A stretch of 64,000 nt of DNA from Candidatus Flavonifractor merdavium (GCA_019119335.1 DWXF01000017.1:1-64000); one strand, 5' to 3'. Counted from the first letter of the stretch, positions 15,621 to 25,124 are shown. Notes: generated by a model from the sequence alone, not told the origin. Translations and numbers: made by a program.

Positions 15621-17621
15621 ATGACGGATCAACAGACGCCCGTGATGGAGCAGACCGTCCAGCCCGGCAGCCCGGCTCCGGCTGCACCCAAAGGGCCGAA
15701 AAAGAAAAAACGGCGGGGTAAAGGCAAACTCATCGCCGGTATTCTGGTTACCGCCGCGGTGGTGATTGCTGTGGCCGTGGTGCTGTGGTATTTCGTCTTT
15801 CGGGAAACCGAGGACCTGGGCGCGATCATGACCGACTTTGTACAGAGAGGGTCCATCCAGTCCATGGTCGAGGGTTCCGGCATGACCAAGGCCCGCAATT
15901 CCGCCAGCGTCACCCCGGGAACGGGCAAGATCCTGGAGCTCTATGTCCAGGAGGGCGACCAGGTGGAGGCGGGTCAACCCCTCTACAAAATGGACGATAC
16001 TGCCGCCCGGGAGGCGGTCACCGCCGCCCAGGAGAGCGTGGACAACGCCCAGAAGGATTTGCAGGCGGTGTACGACAAGATCGCTGAGCTCACCGTCAAG
16101 GCGCCCCACAGCGGCAACCTGCGGGAGGTGGCCAGCCTGAAGGTGGGAGACACCGTCACTGAGGGCGACACCATCGCCACCATTGTCAACGACACCAAGC
16201 TGCGGCTGTCCCTCTATTACAGCTACGCCTACGAGGACCAGATCAAGGTGGGGCAGACCGCTCAGATCTCCATTCCCGCCATCATGGACTCCCGCACCGG
16301 AACGGTGGAGAAGATCAACAAGGTCCGCTTTGTCTCCCCTGAGGGTGCCACCCACTTCGAGGTGGTGTTTGTGCTGGACAATCCCGGCACCCTCACCGAG
16401 GGAATGGAGGCCTCCGCCGGACTTACCGCCAGCGACGGTACCCCCATCTACCCCTATCAGAACGGGAAGCTGGAGTTTTATGAGACCACCGTGGTGAAGG
16501 CCAAGGCCTCCGGCCCGGTGGAGCAGTTCAACGTGATGAATTACGGCGATGTGAAGGCCGGTCAGGTGATGGTCCAGCTGGGCGCCAAAAACACCGACGA
16601 GGAGATCTCCACCAAGGAGGAGGCCCTGAAGGCCGCCCAGGAAAAGCTGAAAACCGCCAACGACGAGCTGGCCAAGTACAATGCCACCGCCCCCATCTCC
16701 GGCACCGTCCTGTCCTGTAGCCTGCAGGAGGGCGCGGAGGTCCAGAGCGGTCAGGGCATCAGCATCGCCGACACCACCCAGATGGTGGTGGAAATCAACG
16801 TGGATGAGCGCAATGCCCGCTATGTCAAGGCCGGTATGATGGTCAACATCGACCAGTACGGCACCCCCTATATGGGCATTGTGGAGAGCGTGTCCATGAC
16901 CGCCTCCGGCGAGAACGGCGTGGCCTCCGTACCCGCGGTGGTGACGGTGGATAACTTCGACGGCTCCATGATCCCCGGTACTTACGTCAGCTACTCCTTT
17001 GTGGCCAGTCAGTCCGACGACTGCCTGACTATACCCATTGCCGCCGTGATGTACGTCAGCTTTGCCAACGTCACCCTGCCTGATACGCTGGATGCGGCCC
17101 CTGTGGAAGGCGGCGGCATGGATGGCATGACCGATGGCGAGATGCTGCCTGAGGACGGCATGACCGACAGCGAGATGCTGCCCGAGGATGGCATGATCGA
17201 CGGTGAGATGCTGCCTGAGGACGGCATGATCGACGGCGACATGACGGTGAGCGGCGGCAGTGTGGCGGTGCCGCAGCGCGCCTCCGGCAAGGGCGCCTTT
17301 GCCAAGCCTCTGATGTCGGTGTCAGTCGGCGGCGGCGTGATCGTGAGCGGCGGCGGGTCCATGGGTGGCTCTATGGGTGATTCCATGGGCGGAGCAGGCG
17401 ATGAAAGCACGGGTACAATCGTGTTCGTAAAGGCCGATCAGCCTCCCGTCAATGCCATTCTGGAGCCCGATCCCGCCTGGGAGTGCCCCGAGGGCTTCTG
17501 GGCGGTACCGGTGGAGGTCGGCCTGTCCGACACCACCCGTGTGGAGATCAAGCGGGGCCTGAACGAGGGCGACGAGGTCTTCATCGGACGGGAGACCCAG
17601 AGCGCCGACAGTTGGGGTTGA
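15621..17621 (+). CDS. MacA/HlyD-type periplasmic-adaptor-like subunit with internal 11-residue repeats
   Basis: 666 residues, long for a Gram-positive adaptor. A basic Lys/Arg patch (25-36) precedes one membrane helix (about 37-58), followed by biotinyl-lipoyl-like and coiled-coil adaptor segments. The lipoyl half-motifs are near KILELYVQEGDQV and APISGTVLSCSLQEGAEV. Residues about 501-542 are three and a half copies of an 11-residue Asp/Met-rich repeat (DGMTDGEMLPE), followed by a Gly/Ser/Met-rich stretch; both interrupt the C-terminal domain. Start ATG at 15621 after AAGGAGG; the frame opens earlier but without a site. The next gene starts 4 nt later, so it belongs to the exporter operon. 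Confidence 0.85.
   Translation: MTDQQTPVMEQTVQPGSPAPAAPKGPKKKKRRGKGKLIAGILVTAAVVIAVAVVLWYFVFRETEDLGAIMTDFVQRGSIQSMVEGSGMTKARNSASVTPGTGKILELYVQEGDQVEAGQPLYKMDDTAAREAVTAAQESVDNAQKDLQAVYDKIAELTVKAPHSGNLREVASLKVGDTVTEGDTIATIVNDTKLRLSLYYSYAYEDQIKVGQTAQISIPAIMDSRTGTVEKINKVRFVSPEGATHFEVVFVLDNPGTLTEGMEASAGLTASDGTPIYPYQNGKLEFYETTVVKAKASGPVEQFNVMNYGDVKAGQVMVQLGAKNTDEEISTKEEALKAAQEKLKTANDELAKYNATAPISGTVLSCSLQEGAEVQSGQGISIADTTQMVVEINVDERNARYVKAGMMVNIDQYGTPYMGIVESVSMTASGENGVASVPAVVTVDNFDGSMIPGTYVSYSFVASQSDDCLTIPIAAVMYVSFANVTLPDTLDAAPVEGGGMDGMTDGEMLPEDGMTDSEMLPEDGMIDGEMLPEDGMIDGDMTVSGGSVAVPQRASGKGAFAKPLMSVSVGGGVIVSGGGSMGGSMGDSMGGAGDESTGTIVFVKADQPPVNAILEPDPAWECPEGFWAVPVEVGLSDTTRVEIKRGLNEGDEVFIGRETQSADSWG
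17121..17252 (+). repeat. 33-bp tandem repeats inside the adaptor gene
   Basis: Units at 17121-17153, 17154-17186, 17187-17219 and a diverged fourth at 17220-17252. Each encodes D-G-M-x-D-x-E-M-L-P-E. Synonymous third-base differences between units show selection on the peptide. Confidence 0.85.
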
Positions 17622-17625
17622 TGCT

Positions 17626-18321
17626 ATGCTCATTGATGTAAAAAACCTCTTTAAGATCTACCATGAGGGGGAGGAGAGCGAGGTGCGGGCCCTGGACGGG
17701 GTATCCCTGTCCATTGACCGAAGAGAGTTCGTGGCTATCATCGGCCAGTCCGGCTCCGGCAAGTCCACGCTGATGAACATTCTGGGCTGCCTGGATATCC
17801 CCACCTATGGGGACTACCACCTGGACGGGGTGGATGTCACCGAGCTCACGGACCGGCAGCTGGCCCACATCCGCAACAAGCAGATCGGCTTTATCTTCCA
17901 GGGCTTTAACCTGATCCCAGCCCTCAACGCCTGGGAGAATGTAGAGCTTCCCCTCATCTACCAGGGCGTGCCCGCCTCCAAGCGGGCCGACCGGGTGGAG
18001 GCCGCCCTGGAGCGGGTGGGCCTGGCCGACCGGGCGGGGCACAAGCCCACTGAGATGTCCGGCGGCCAGCAGCAGCGGGTGGCCATCGCCCGGGCCATCG
18101 CCACCCAGCCCCCCATCATCATGGCCGACGAGCCCACCGGCGCTCTGGACTCCAAGACCGGCAAGCACGTGCTGGAGATCCTTCACGGACTCCACGAGGA
18201 GGGCACTACCATTATCCTCATCACCCACGACAACGGCATCGCCGCCACCGCCGAGCGGGTCGTCCGTATTTCCGACGGACACATCCTCTACGACGGGGAC
18301 AGAGAGGGGGCCTTTTCGTGA
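17626..18321 (+). CDS. ABC transporter ATPase, MacB/LolD type
   Basis: 231 residues. Walker [10 protein letters not shown] (40-48), signature LSGGQ-like [14 protein letters not shown], Walker [14 protein letters not shown] and the switch His in LITHD are all intact. The ALDSKTG tail and overall length match ATPases that drive MacB/FtsX-like permeases in mechanotransmission-type exporters. It lies between the adaptor (4 nt upstream) and the permease (4-nt GTGA overlap). Confidence 0.93.
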   Translation: MLIDVKNLFKIYHEGEESEVRALDGVSLSIDRREFVAIIGQSGSGKSTLMNILGCLDIPTYGDYHLDGVDVTELTDRQLAHIRNKQIGFIFQGFNLIPALNAWENVELPLIYQGVPASKRADRVEAALERVGLADRAGHKPTEMSGGQQQRVAIARAIATQPPIIMADEPTGALDSKTGKHVLEILHGLHEEGTTIILITHDNGIAATAERVVRISDGHILYDGDREGAFS

Positions 18322-19526
18322 ATCTGACGCAGGCCTTCAAAATCGCCATCAAATCCATCGCGGCCAAAAAGGCCCGCTCCGCCCTCACCATGCTGGGCGT
18401 GATCATCGGCCTGGCGGCGGTTATCATCCTGGTGTCCTACGCCGAAGGCCAGAACCAGCAGATGCGGGCCTACTACGAGAGCCTGGGCAACAACGTCATC
18501 AACATCCGGGCCAGCAGCTGGGACAGCAAGGGAATCTCCGACAAGCTGTACGACTACTGCCTGGAGCTGGACGAGTACATGCTGGGCGTGACCCCGGTGG
18601 TCCAGATGTACAATCAGACCGTCATCAAGTATGGGGCCAAAACCCTGGATAACTACAACACATCCTGGGAGGAGAGCCCCCAGGTGGTGATGGGCAACCA
18701 GGCCTTTTCCCTATGCAACAACTTTACCCTGGCCAAGGGCAGAGACATCTCCTACCTGGATGTGGAAAACTACAATCAGGTGTGCGTGCTGGGCTCCAAG
18801 ATGGCCCAGTCGCTGTTCAACTATGTGGACCCGGTGGGGAAGAGCATCACCATCAACGGCGTGCCCTTCGAGGTCATCGGCGTCTATCAGGAGAAGGACC
18901 CCAACAACATGACCGGCATGGACCGCTACATCGTGCTGCCCTACACCATGAACCGGGTGCTCAACAGCTCCACCCAGATGGACACCTTTGTGGGCAAGGC
19001 CAAGGATGCCAGCTCCACCACCAAGGCCATCACCATGCTCAAGGGATTCCTCCAGGGGGCCATCCCGGAGGGAACGGGCTACTATGACGTGCGTACCCCC
19101 AACCAGTGGCAGGAAGAGGGCAACGAGCAGATCAAGATGCAGCAGCGGTTTTTGGGCGGCATCGCCGCCATCTCCCTGGCGGTAGGCGGCATCGGCATCA
19201 TGAACATTATGCTGGTTACCGTTACTGAGCGCACCCGGGAGATCGGTATCCGCAAGGCCATCGGCGCCGAGCGCAAGAGCATCATCGCCCAGTTCCTCAT
19301 TGAGGCCTGCATGATCTGCGGCATCGGCGGCCTCTTCGGCATCGCCGTGGGGTACATCGGCACACTGATTGTGGGAAAGGCCTCCTTCGACCTGATCCTG
19401 CTGCCAAGCCCGGGCATCACCGTGGGGGCCTTCCTCATCTCGGTGGCCCTGGGCATCGGCTTCGGCCTGTACCCCGCCATCAAAGCATCCGGCCTCCAGC
19501 CGGTGGACGCCCTGCGGGCGGAATAA
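18318..19526 (+). CDS. MacB/FtsX-type ABC permease
   Basis: 402 residues. One membrane helix near 21-43, an extracytoplasmic domain of about 220 residues, then three helices near 270-295, 325-350 and 370-392: the MacB fold. The conserved IGIRKAIGAERKSI coupling segment lies between helices 2 and 3. With the ATPase and adaptor it forms a tripartite-style exporter in which no outer membrane is expected; lipid, peptide or toxin export is plausible. GTG start overlaps the ATPase stop. Confidence 0.92.
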   Translation: MNLTQAFKIAIKSIAAKKARSALTMLGVIIGLAAVIILVSYAEGQNQQMRAYYESLGNNVINIRASSWDSKGISDKLYDYCLELDEYMLGVTPVVQMYNQTVIKYGAKTLDNYNTSWEESPQVVMGNQAFSLCNNFTLAKGRDISYLDVENYNQVCVLGSKMAQSLFNYVDPVGKSITINGVPFEVIGVYQEKDPNNMTGMDRYIVLPYTMNRVLNSSTQMDTFVGKAKDASSTTKAITMLKGFLQGAIPEGTGYYDVRTPNQWQEEGNEQIKMQQRFLGGIAAISLAVGGIGIMNIMLVTVTERTREIGIRKAIGAERKSIIAQFLIEACMICGIGGLFGIAVGYIGTLIVGKASFDLILLPSPGITVGAFLISVALGIGFGLYPAIKASGLQPVDALRAE

Positions 19527-19538
19527 AGGAGAGAGACT

Positions 19539-21926
19539 ATGAGCGTGAAACGATTGATTTCCGGGCTGCTGGCCGCCGCCTTGCTGGCGGGGCTGGTTAC
19601 CCTTGCCCCCGCCTCCGCCGCGGGGAACGCCGCCTTTACCGACATCCCCGACTCCACCACCGCCAACGCCGCGGAAACCCTGCGGGCGCTGGGTGTGGTG
19701 GACGGTACCGGCGGGACCGCCTACAACCCCAACGGCAAGCTGACCCGGGCGGAATTCTGCAAAATGGCAGTGGAGATCCTGGGCCGGGGCAGCGAGGAGC
19801 CAGCCCAGCGCAATCGCACCATCTTTACCGACGTGGGCCCGGACCACTGGGCCAGAGGCTATGTGAACCTGGCCTCCTCCATCCCAGCCAGCGGCAGTTC
19901 CGGCGGCAGCACCGGCGGAACGGACGGTGAGGGCGCCACCGCCGGCACCCGACTCATTATGGGTGTGGGCGACGGCACCTTCCAGCCCGACCGGCCCATC
20001 ACCTACGGCGAGGCTGTAACCATGCTCATGCGGATGCTGGGCTATGGCGACCAGGATGTGGCCACCGGCATCAACTGGTACGACGGCTATGTGGGTCTGG
20101 CCATCTCCTCCGGCCTGGCCGACGGGCTGAACATCTCCGGTTCCTCCACCCTCACCAGAGGGCAGGCGGCCATCCTGTTCTATAACCTGCTCTTTACCAA
20201 CCCCAAGAACAGCACGGATATCTACCTCTCCAATCTGGGCGGCAGCCTGGAGGAGAACGTGATCGTCCTGTCCACCGACGCTACCGCCGAGGATGGCACC
20301 GGCGGGTCCGTGCTCACTACCTCCGGCACCTACAAGACGGACCGGGCCGCCTTCGGCAGCGAGCTGTGCGGCACCAGAGGCCAGATCGTGCTGGACAAGA
20401 ACAAAAAGCTGCTGGCCATCCTGCCTGAGGAGGGCGCCACCTTCCGGGCGGTTACCGTGATGGGCAGCCCCGAAGCCAACGCCATCCCCATCGTGGGTGA
20501 CGAGAAGATCAAGGTGACACTGAATACCAAGGTCTATCAAAGCGACAGCCAGGAACCCACCACCTATGAGAAGATCTGGACCAGCCTGCGCACCGGTACC
20601 TCCCTGAAGCTCTGCTTCAACGGCTCCGGCAAGCTGGAGTACATCTATCGGACCTCTGCCTCCACCGCGGCGGGAGAGGGCAACGTGATGGTGGCCAAAA
20701 ACAAGCCCACCGGCAGCAGCAATCCTTTCACCATGCTCACCGGCGGCAAGACCCCCCAGATCTACAAGAACGGCGTGCCCGCCCAGGTCAGCGACATCCG
20801 GCAGTACGACGTGGGCACCTATGATAAGGACTCCAATACCCTGTTTGTCTCCGACCTGCGGCTGTGCGGCCTGTATGAGGACGCATACCCCAACGCCGCC
20901 GCGCCCTCTACCATAAAGGTCATGGGGGCCACCCTGGAGGTGCTTCCCAGCGCGGTCGCGGACCTGTCCGCCTTTAAGGTGGGCGATAAGGTCACCTTCC
21001 TGCTGAGCTCCAGCGGACAGGTGGCGGGAGCGGTTTCCCCCAGCGCGGCTCAGTCCAACGCCATCGGCGTGGCCAAGATAGATGGGACCAGCGCCACCGT
21101 CCAGCTGCTGGACGGGCAGCTCACCCTCACCGGCAAGACCAGCATGAACGCGGATACTGCCCGGCAGTTCAGCGGCTGGCTGGTGAATGTCTCCTCCTAC
21201 TCCAGAGGCTATCTGTCCCTGAGCAAAATCAACGGCAGCGGCGCCACCAGAGAGCTGGACCTGTTGGCTGGTAAGCTGGGCGACAAGACCCTCTCCCCCG
21301 GCGTGCGCTTCTTCGAGCAGGCAGGCAACGGCGCCTTGGCCGAGATCCAGAGGGATGATATCACCATCGACAAGGTGCCCGCAAACAAGATCACCTATGT
21401 GGGCTACGACTGGGCCGGACGGGTGGATAAGCTGGTGCTCAACGACGTTACCGGCGACCGCTACATTTACGGCATGGTTTACTACATCCCCAGTGACCAG
21501 GAGGATGACAACGCCACGGTCTACGACAATGTAACGGTGGAGAACGGCGGCGGTACCCAGAGCTTTACGGTGTTCTATCTGGACGGCGTCAAGGGCGGCC
21601 GGATGGGCGGCATTGCTCCCGGTCTGAGCAAGCTGGGCGACGGCACGGAGGCGGTGGGCTATATGCCCCTGCAGACCGTCAGCGGCGTGCAGCGCAATCA
21701 GTTCGACACGGAGAACATGATGCTCACCACCAACGAGATGGTCATTCCCGTCTCCGACCAGGTGGAGTGCTACAACAAGGCTACCGGCCAGTGGTCCAAG
21801 GCCGAGGGAGAGGATGGACACCAGGCGGCTCTGGAGCAGCTCCTGGCCTTCTCCAACAGCCTGACAGTGTACTATGACCGCGCTCCCGAGCAGGGCGGCA
21901 AGGTACGTATTGTGGTGGCCGAGTAA
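19539..21926 (+). CDS. SLH-domain surface protein (795 aa), last gene of the exporter operon
   Basis: Signal peptide about 1-27 (LAAALLAGLVTLAPASAA), then SLH repeats to about residue 210 (for example NPNGKLTRAEFCKMAVEIL and FQPDRPITYGEAVTMLMRML). The remaining ~580 residues are beta-rich with no motif I recognise. It starts 12 nt after the permease stop behind AAGGAGAG, so it is probably co-transcribed with the exporter. It may be a wall-anchored partner or a client of the MacAB-like pump. Terminator at 21941. Confidence 0.8.
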   Translation: MSVKRLISGLLAAALLAGLVTLAPASAAGNAAFTDIPDSTTANAAETLRALGVVDGTGGTAYNPNGKLTRAEFCKMAVEILGRGSEEPAQRNRTIFTDVGPDHWARGYVNLASSIPASGSSGGSTGGTDGEGATAGTRLIMGVGDGTFQPDRPITYGEAVTMLMRMLGYGDQDVATGINWYDGYVGLAISSGLADGLNISGSSTLTRGQAAILFYNLLFTNPKNSTDIYLSNLGGSLEENVIVLSTDATAEDGTGGSVLTTSGTYKTDRAAFGSELCGTRGQIVLDKNKKLLAILPEEGATFRAVTVMGSPEANAIPIVGDEKIKVTLNTKVYQSDSQEPTTYEKIWTSLRTGTSLKLCFNGSGKLEYIYRTSASTAAGEGNVMVAKNKPTGSSNPFTMLTGGKTPQIYKNGVPAQVSDIRQYDVGTYDKDSNTLFVSDLRLCGLYEDAYPNAAAPSTIKVMGATLEVLPSAVADLSAFKVGDKVTFLLSSSGQVAGAVSPSAAQSNAIGVAKIDGTSATVQLLDGQLTLTGKTSMNADTARQFSGWLVNVSSYSRGYLSLSKINGSGATRELDLLAGKLGDKTLSPGVRFFEQAGNGALAEIQRDDITIDKVPANKITYVGYDWAGRVDKLVLNDVTGDRYIYGMVYYIPSDQEDDNATVYDNVTVENGGGTQSFTVFYLDGVKGGRMGGIAPGLSKLGDGTEAVGYMPLQTVSGVQRNQFDTENMMLTTNEMVIPVSDQVECYNKATGQWSKAEGEDGHQAALEQLLAFSNSLTVYYDRAPEQGGKVRIVVAE

Positions 21927-21940
21927 AACGGTCAGGATCG

Positions 21941-21980
21941 GCAGCGGCCCCCGGCACTATGTGCCGGGGGCCGCTGCTTG
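21941..21980 (+). terminator. Intrinsic terminator after the SLH gene
   Basis: A perfect 17-bp GC stem (GCAGCGGCCCCCGGCAC and its complement) with a TAT loop; only a short T stretch follows. Almost the same hairpin recurs at 24265. Confidence 0.75.
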
Positions 21981-21995
21981 TCATAAAAGTTTTAC

Positions 21996-22024
21996 CTGAC
22001 TTTTTGAAAAAATAGTTGTATAAT
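21996..22024 (+). promoter_or_regulatory. Promoter of the PHP/kinase pair
   Basis: CTGACT (21996-22001), 17 bases, TATAAT (22019-22024). A 90-nt leader follows. Confidence 0.6.
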
Positions 22025-22113
22025 AAATGGGATAAAATTTCTTTTTACCACCGCATTTTTTGCGTTTGCCAGTTCCAGATTTTATGGAATTCTGATAAAG
22101 AAGAGGGGCCATT

Positions 22114-22926
22114 ATGCTGCGTTATCTTTCTGACTATCATACGCATACCTATCTCTCGGGAGACAGCCAATCCACCTTGCTTCAGAATATCAGGGCGGCA
22201 CACCGGATGGGTTTGCACGAACTATGTGCCACGGAGCATTGGAATCTCCTGGACCAGCAGGGCAACCGGCTGCCTGCTACCTATGATTTTGCTCCGCTGC
22301 TGCAGCAATGGCGGCGCCTGCGTAACCGGTGGGCCGGTAAAGTCGAGGTGCGCATCGGCATTGAGTTGGGCAACAGTACCGTAGATACCCTTGCAGTGGA
22401 ACAGGGACTTCAGATTCCTCAGTTGGATTTTGTGATCGGTTCCCTCCACTCTACCAGCCTGGAACGGGGCGGGATCGGCATTTACACCGCGGCAAAAAAT
22501 TGCCGCTGCCGCCAGGATGCTGTGGAGCTGCTGGAGGATTATGTGCTCCAGATGGAGGAACTGGTGAAGACGGGTACCTTTGACGTGCTGGGGCATATTA
22601 TCTATCCGCTTCGCTATCTGCCTCAGGCCTATGAGCTGACCCTGGGACCATGGGAGGAGCGATTAACCGCCCTGATGCGCCAAATTGTCCAGTCGGGCAA
22701 GGGGATCGAACTGAATACCACCCAGGGTACCACCCTGACCCAGTGGACATGGGTGCTGGAACGTTACCGCCAGGTGGGTGGAGAAATTATTACACTGGGT
22801 TCCGACGCCCACCAACCGGGTTATATCGGAGCCGGGTTTCAGCAAGCACTGGAACTGCTGGAATACAATGGATTTCGTTGGCTGTCCACCTATCGCTGTC
22901 GAATTCCTTGCTTCCATCGGCTTTGA
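22114..22926 (+). CDS. PHP-domain phosphatase, histidinol-phosphatase (HisJ/HisK)-like
   Basis: 270 residues. Metal-binding PHP motifs: H9-T-H11 in SDYHTHTYLSGDS, Glu in ATEHWN, GIELGN (about residues 89-94), IGSLHS, and a C-terminal GSDAHQPGYIG. These match HisK-type histidinol phosphatases, but no his genes are near; other PHP phosphoesterases look alike. Composition is less GC-rich than most of the window. It is followed by a methylthioribose-kinase-like gene. Confidence 0.8.
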   Translation: MLRYLSDYHTHTYLSGDSQSTLLQNIRAAHRMGLHELCATEHWNLLDQQGNRLPATYDFAPLLQQWRRLRNRWAGKVEVRIGIELGNSTVDTLAVEQGLQIPQLDFVIGSLHSTSLERGGIGIYTAAKNCRCRQDAVELLEDYVLQMEELVKTGTFDVLGHIIYPLRYLPQAYELTLGPWEERLTALMRQIVQSGKGIELNTTQGTTLTQWTWVLERYRQVGGEIITLGSDAHQPGYIGAGFQQALELLEYNGFRWLSTYRCRIPCFHRL

Positions 22927-23042
22927 ATGGAAGCAAAAAAATACAACAGAGTATCAAATTTCTTTCTTTCCTTTTTCCGCGGTCTCCGTTACACTATAAG
23001 ATATCAGACTGAATGCGGGCCGCTTTTAAAGGGGGCAGGGCA

Positions 23043-24263
23043 ATGCTGATTTTGACCAAACATAATTTGCTGTCCTATCTGAAAGACAAATACCCCCAAT
23101 TTGATCAGCGCTTGCCGGTAGAGATTCGTGCCATTGGGGAGCAGGAAGAGGACCCTGCCGGGCTGATCAATTTTATTTTTCAGGTACGCAGCGCCAACGC
23201 CTCCATTATTGTCAAGCAGGGCCAGGAAAATATTCGAAGCGCACAGGGGTTTCAGTATCTGCTGCCGCCCTCCCGCAACCATCTGGAGGCCATTTCCCTC
23301 CGCCTGCGCAAAGCCATTGTACCTCAGTATGTGCCGGAGCTCTATTTGCTGGACCTGGAAAACAACGTCTTTATTATGGAGGACGTGTCCTATCTTCGCC
23401 CATGCCGCCAGGCCCTGGTGCAGGGGGAACAGTTCCCCGGGCTTGGGAGCCGGTGCGGAGAATTTATGGCCGCCACCGCCTTCTACACGTCGGAATTCTA
23501 CCTGCCCCGTACTACGTTCCGCTCTCTGGCCCAGTGCTTTACCAACAGCGGCATGCGGCGGGTGATGGAGGAGTGGGTCTTTCTCCACCGTTCCCCCTTC
23601 CCCCCGTTCCCCGAGACCATGCCTCTGCGAGCGGGATTGGAGGACCCGGAGGTTTTAGCCCAAACCTATCAGCTGCGCCATCGTTATATGAGTTCTCAGG
23701 AAGCCCTGATCCACTCTGATCTTCACACGGGAAACATCTTTATCAAAGGACAGCAGATGAAGGTCATTGATATGGAGTATACCTTTGCCGGGCCCTGTGC
23801 TTACGATTTGGGATATTTCCTGGGCAGCATACTCAGTCTCTATTGCGCCTCGCTGTTCCGCACCATGCCAGGCGGCGGCACATCGTACCGGCGGTATCTG
23901 TTGGAAGTTTTGGCGGAGCTGTTCATCCAGTACCGGCGCACCTTTACGGATCTGTGGAGCAGAGACGCCAAACCGGATTACCGCAGTTGCATGTCCTACT
24001 GCAACGCGTTTCTGGATGACCTCCTCCCGGATGCGGTCGGCTATGGTGCGCTGGCAGCCCTGACCCTCAGCCTCTCGGGACCAGATGTACTGGATTTCCA
24101 GGCCATTGAGGATAAGGAAAAGCGTCTGCAAGCCATCCAGCTGTACTATGCCATGGCAAGAAGCCTCCTTCTGCTCCGAACCTCCATGAAGTCGGTTTCT
24201 GATTTTTTAAACGTGGTCGTGACTTGTTCCGATCGCTATATAAAGCGGAAACAGCCAGAATAA
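23043..24263 (+). CDS. Methylthioribose-kinase-like phosphotransferase (APH fold)
   Basis: 406 residues, the length of MtnK. The kinase catalytic loop is HSDLHTGNIFI and the metal-binding segment is VIDMEYTFAGPCAYDLGY, in the order seen in S-methyl-5-thioribose kinase, which phosphorylates MTR in methionine salvage. MtnK usually has HGDLH and DPEF; the changes to HSDLH and DMEY leave the catalytic Asp residues intact but make the substrate uncertain. Start ATG at 23043 behind AAGGGGGCAGGG. No mtnA or other salvage genes are next to it; its only partner is the PHP phosphatase upstream. Confidence 0.7.
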   Translation: MLILTKHNLLSYLKDKYPQFDQRLPVEIRAIGEQEEDPAGLINFIFQVRSANASIIVKQGQENIRSAQGFQYLLPPSRNHLEAISLRLRKAIVPQYVPELYLLDLENNVFIMEDVSYLRPCRQALVQGEQFPGLGSRCGEFMAATAFYTSEFYLPRTTFRSLAQCFTNSGMRRVMEEWVFLHRSPFPPFPETMPLRAGLEDPEVLAQTYQLRHRYMSSQEALIHSDLHTGNIFIKGQQMKVIDMEYTFAGPCAYDLGYFLGSILSLYCASLFRTMPGGGTSYRRYLLEVLAELFIQYRRTFTDLWSRDAKPDYRSCMSYCNAFLDDLLPDAVGYGALAALTLSLSGPDVLDFQAIEDKEKRLQAIQLYYAMARSLLLLRTSMKSVSDFLNVVVTCSDRYIKRKQPE

Positions 24264-24264
24264 A

Positions 24265-24301
24265 GCAGAGGCCCCCGGCACATGGTGCCGGGGGCCTCTG
24301 C
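24265..24301. terminator. Bidirectional terminator between the kinase and NlpC/P60 genes
   Basis: A 17-bp perfect stem (GCAGAGGCCCCCGGCAC and complement) with an ATG loop. On the minus strand TTTATT follows, so it serves the NlpC/P60 gene well; on the plus strand the T-tract is poor. Differs from the hairpin at 21941 by one base pair in the stem and by the loop. Confidence 0.8.
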
Positions 24302-24305
24302 CGTT

Positions 24306-25124
24306 TCAGAGAGGAAAGACGCTGCCCGCCGCCAGCAGGCCCTCCGCCAGGTCGGGGCGGTAGTCCGGCGCGGCGGGGTCCAGGCTGTTGCACACCACCC
24401 CGTCGCTGCCCGCTTTGGCGGTGGAGTGGATATATCGGCCCTCTCCCAGGTAGAGGGCGATATGGCCGGGGAAATAAAGCAGATCGGCGGGAGCCAGCCG
24501 CTCCACGGGAATGGGATGGGCGGGATAGCCGGAAACCAGCCTGGCGTCCCGGTAGAGGCACACTCCGCTGAAAAACCAGGACATGAAGGTGAGGCCCGAA
24601 CAGTCGATGCCCTGGGGGGACTTGCCCCCCCAGCGGTAGGGTACCCCCAGGTAGGAGCGGGCCGCGGCGGTGACCCGGGAGCGCAGCTCCTCCTCCGGCA
24701 GAGGAGGCGGGTTCTGAAGCCAGGGAGTGAGCAGGCCGGCCTTGCTCCAGCCCCGGAGACCGTCGGGCAGCTCCACCCGCTGCCACCCGTCCCGGGGAGA
24801 GTCCAGAGGAGCGGTCAGAGCCCCACGGGGCAGGGTGGCCAGTACCGGCGCCTCCACCTGGGGAGATGCGGTCACATCAGCGAAGAAGCCCCGGACCACC
24901 TGGAGGGAGCGGGAACGCCAATCGCCCCCGGCGGTCAGCTGGGAGCGGAGGGCAAAGCCCTCATAGCCGTAGTGGGTACGCATCCGGCACCAGAGGCCGG
25001 GGCCGTCCTCCAACAGAGTGAGCGGCCAGCCGCAGAACACCTCGTCCACCCGCTGGGCATCAGGCCGGGGCTCCTCGTACAGGGGGCAGAGCGGAGCGGA
25101 GACAATCAGCGTTTCACCGTCCAT
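24306..25124 (-). CDS. NlpC/P60 cell-wall endopeptidase with SH3-like domains
   Basis: 272 residues. Two SH3-like segments (about 1-60 and 75-135) precede an NlpC/P60 domain with the catalytic triad Cys175 (GIDCSGLTF), His221 ([10 protein letters not shown]) and His233 (YIHST). The layout resembles YkfC-type gamma-D-Glu-diamino-acid endopeptidases that recycle wall peptides. No signal peptide is visible, which fits a cytoplasmic recycling role. The ATG at 25124 is preferred: CGAGGT lies 6 nt upstream, whereas the upstream TTG (25148) and ATG have none. Its 3' end meets a bidirectional hairpin. Confidence 0.85.
   Translation of the reverse strand: MDGETLIVSAPLCPLYEEPRPDAQRVDEVFCGWPLTLLEDGPGLWCRMRTHYGYEGFALRSQLTAGGDWRSRSLQVVRGFFADVTASPQVEAPVLATLPRGALTAPLDSPRDGWQRVELPDGLRGWSKAGLLTPWLQNPPPLPEEELRSRVTAAARSYLGVPYRWGGKSPQGIDCSGLTFMSWFFSGVCLYRDARLVSGYPAHPIPVERLAPADLLYFPGHIALYLGEGRYIHSTAKAGSDGVVCNSLDPAAPDYRPDLAEGLLAAGSVFPL

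Noticed and set aside
18711..21821. A 1036-codon open frame antisense to the permease and SLH genes
   Set aside because: It spans two real genes on the other strand, has no credible ribosome site and shows the same low-complexity shadow composition.
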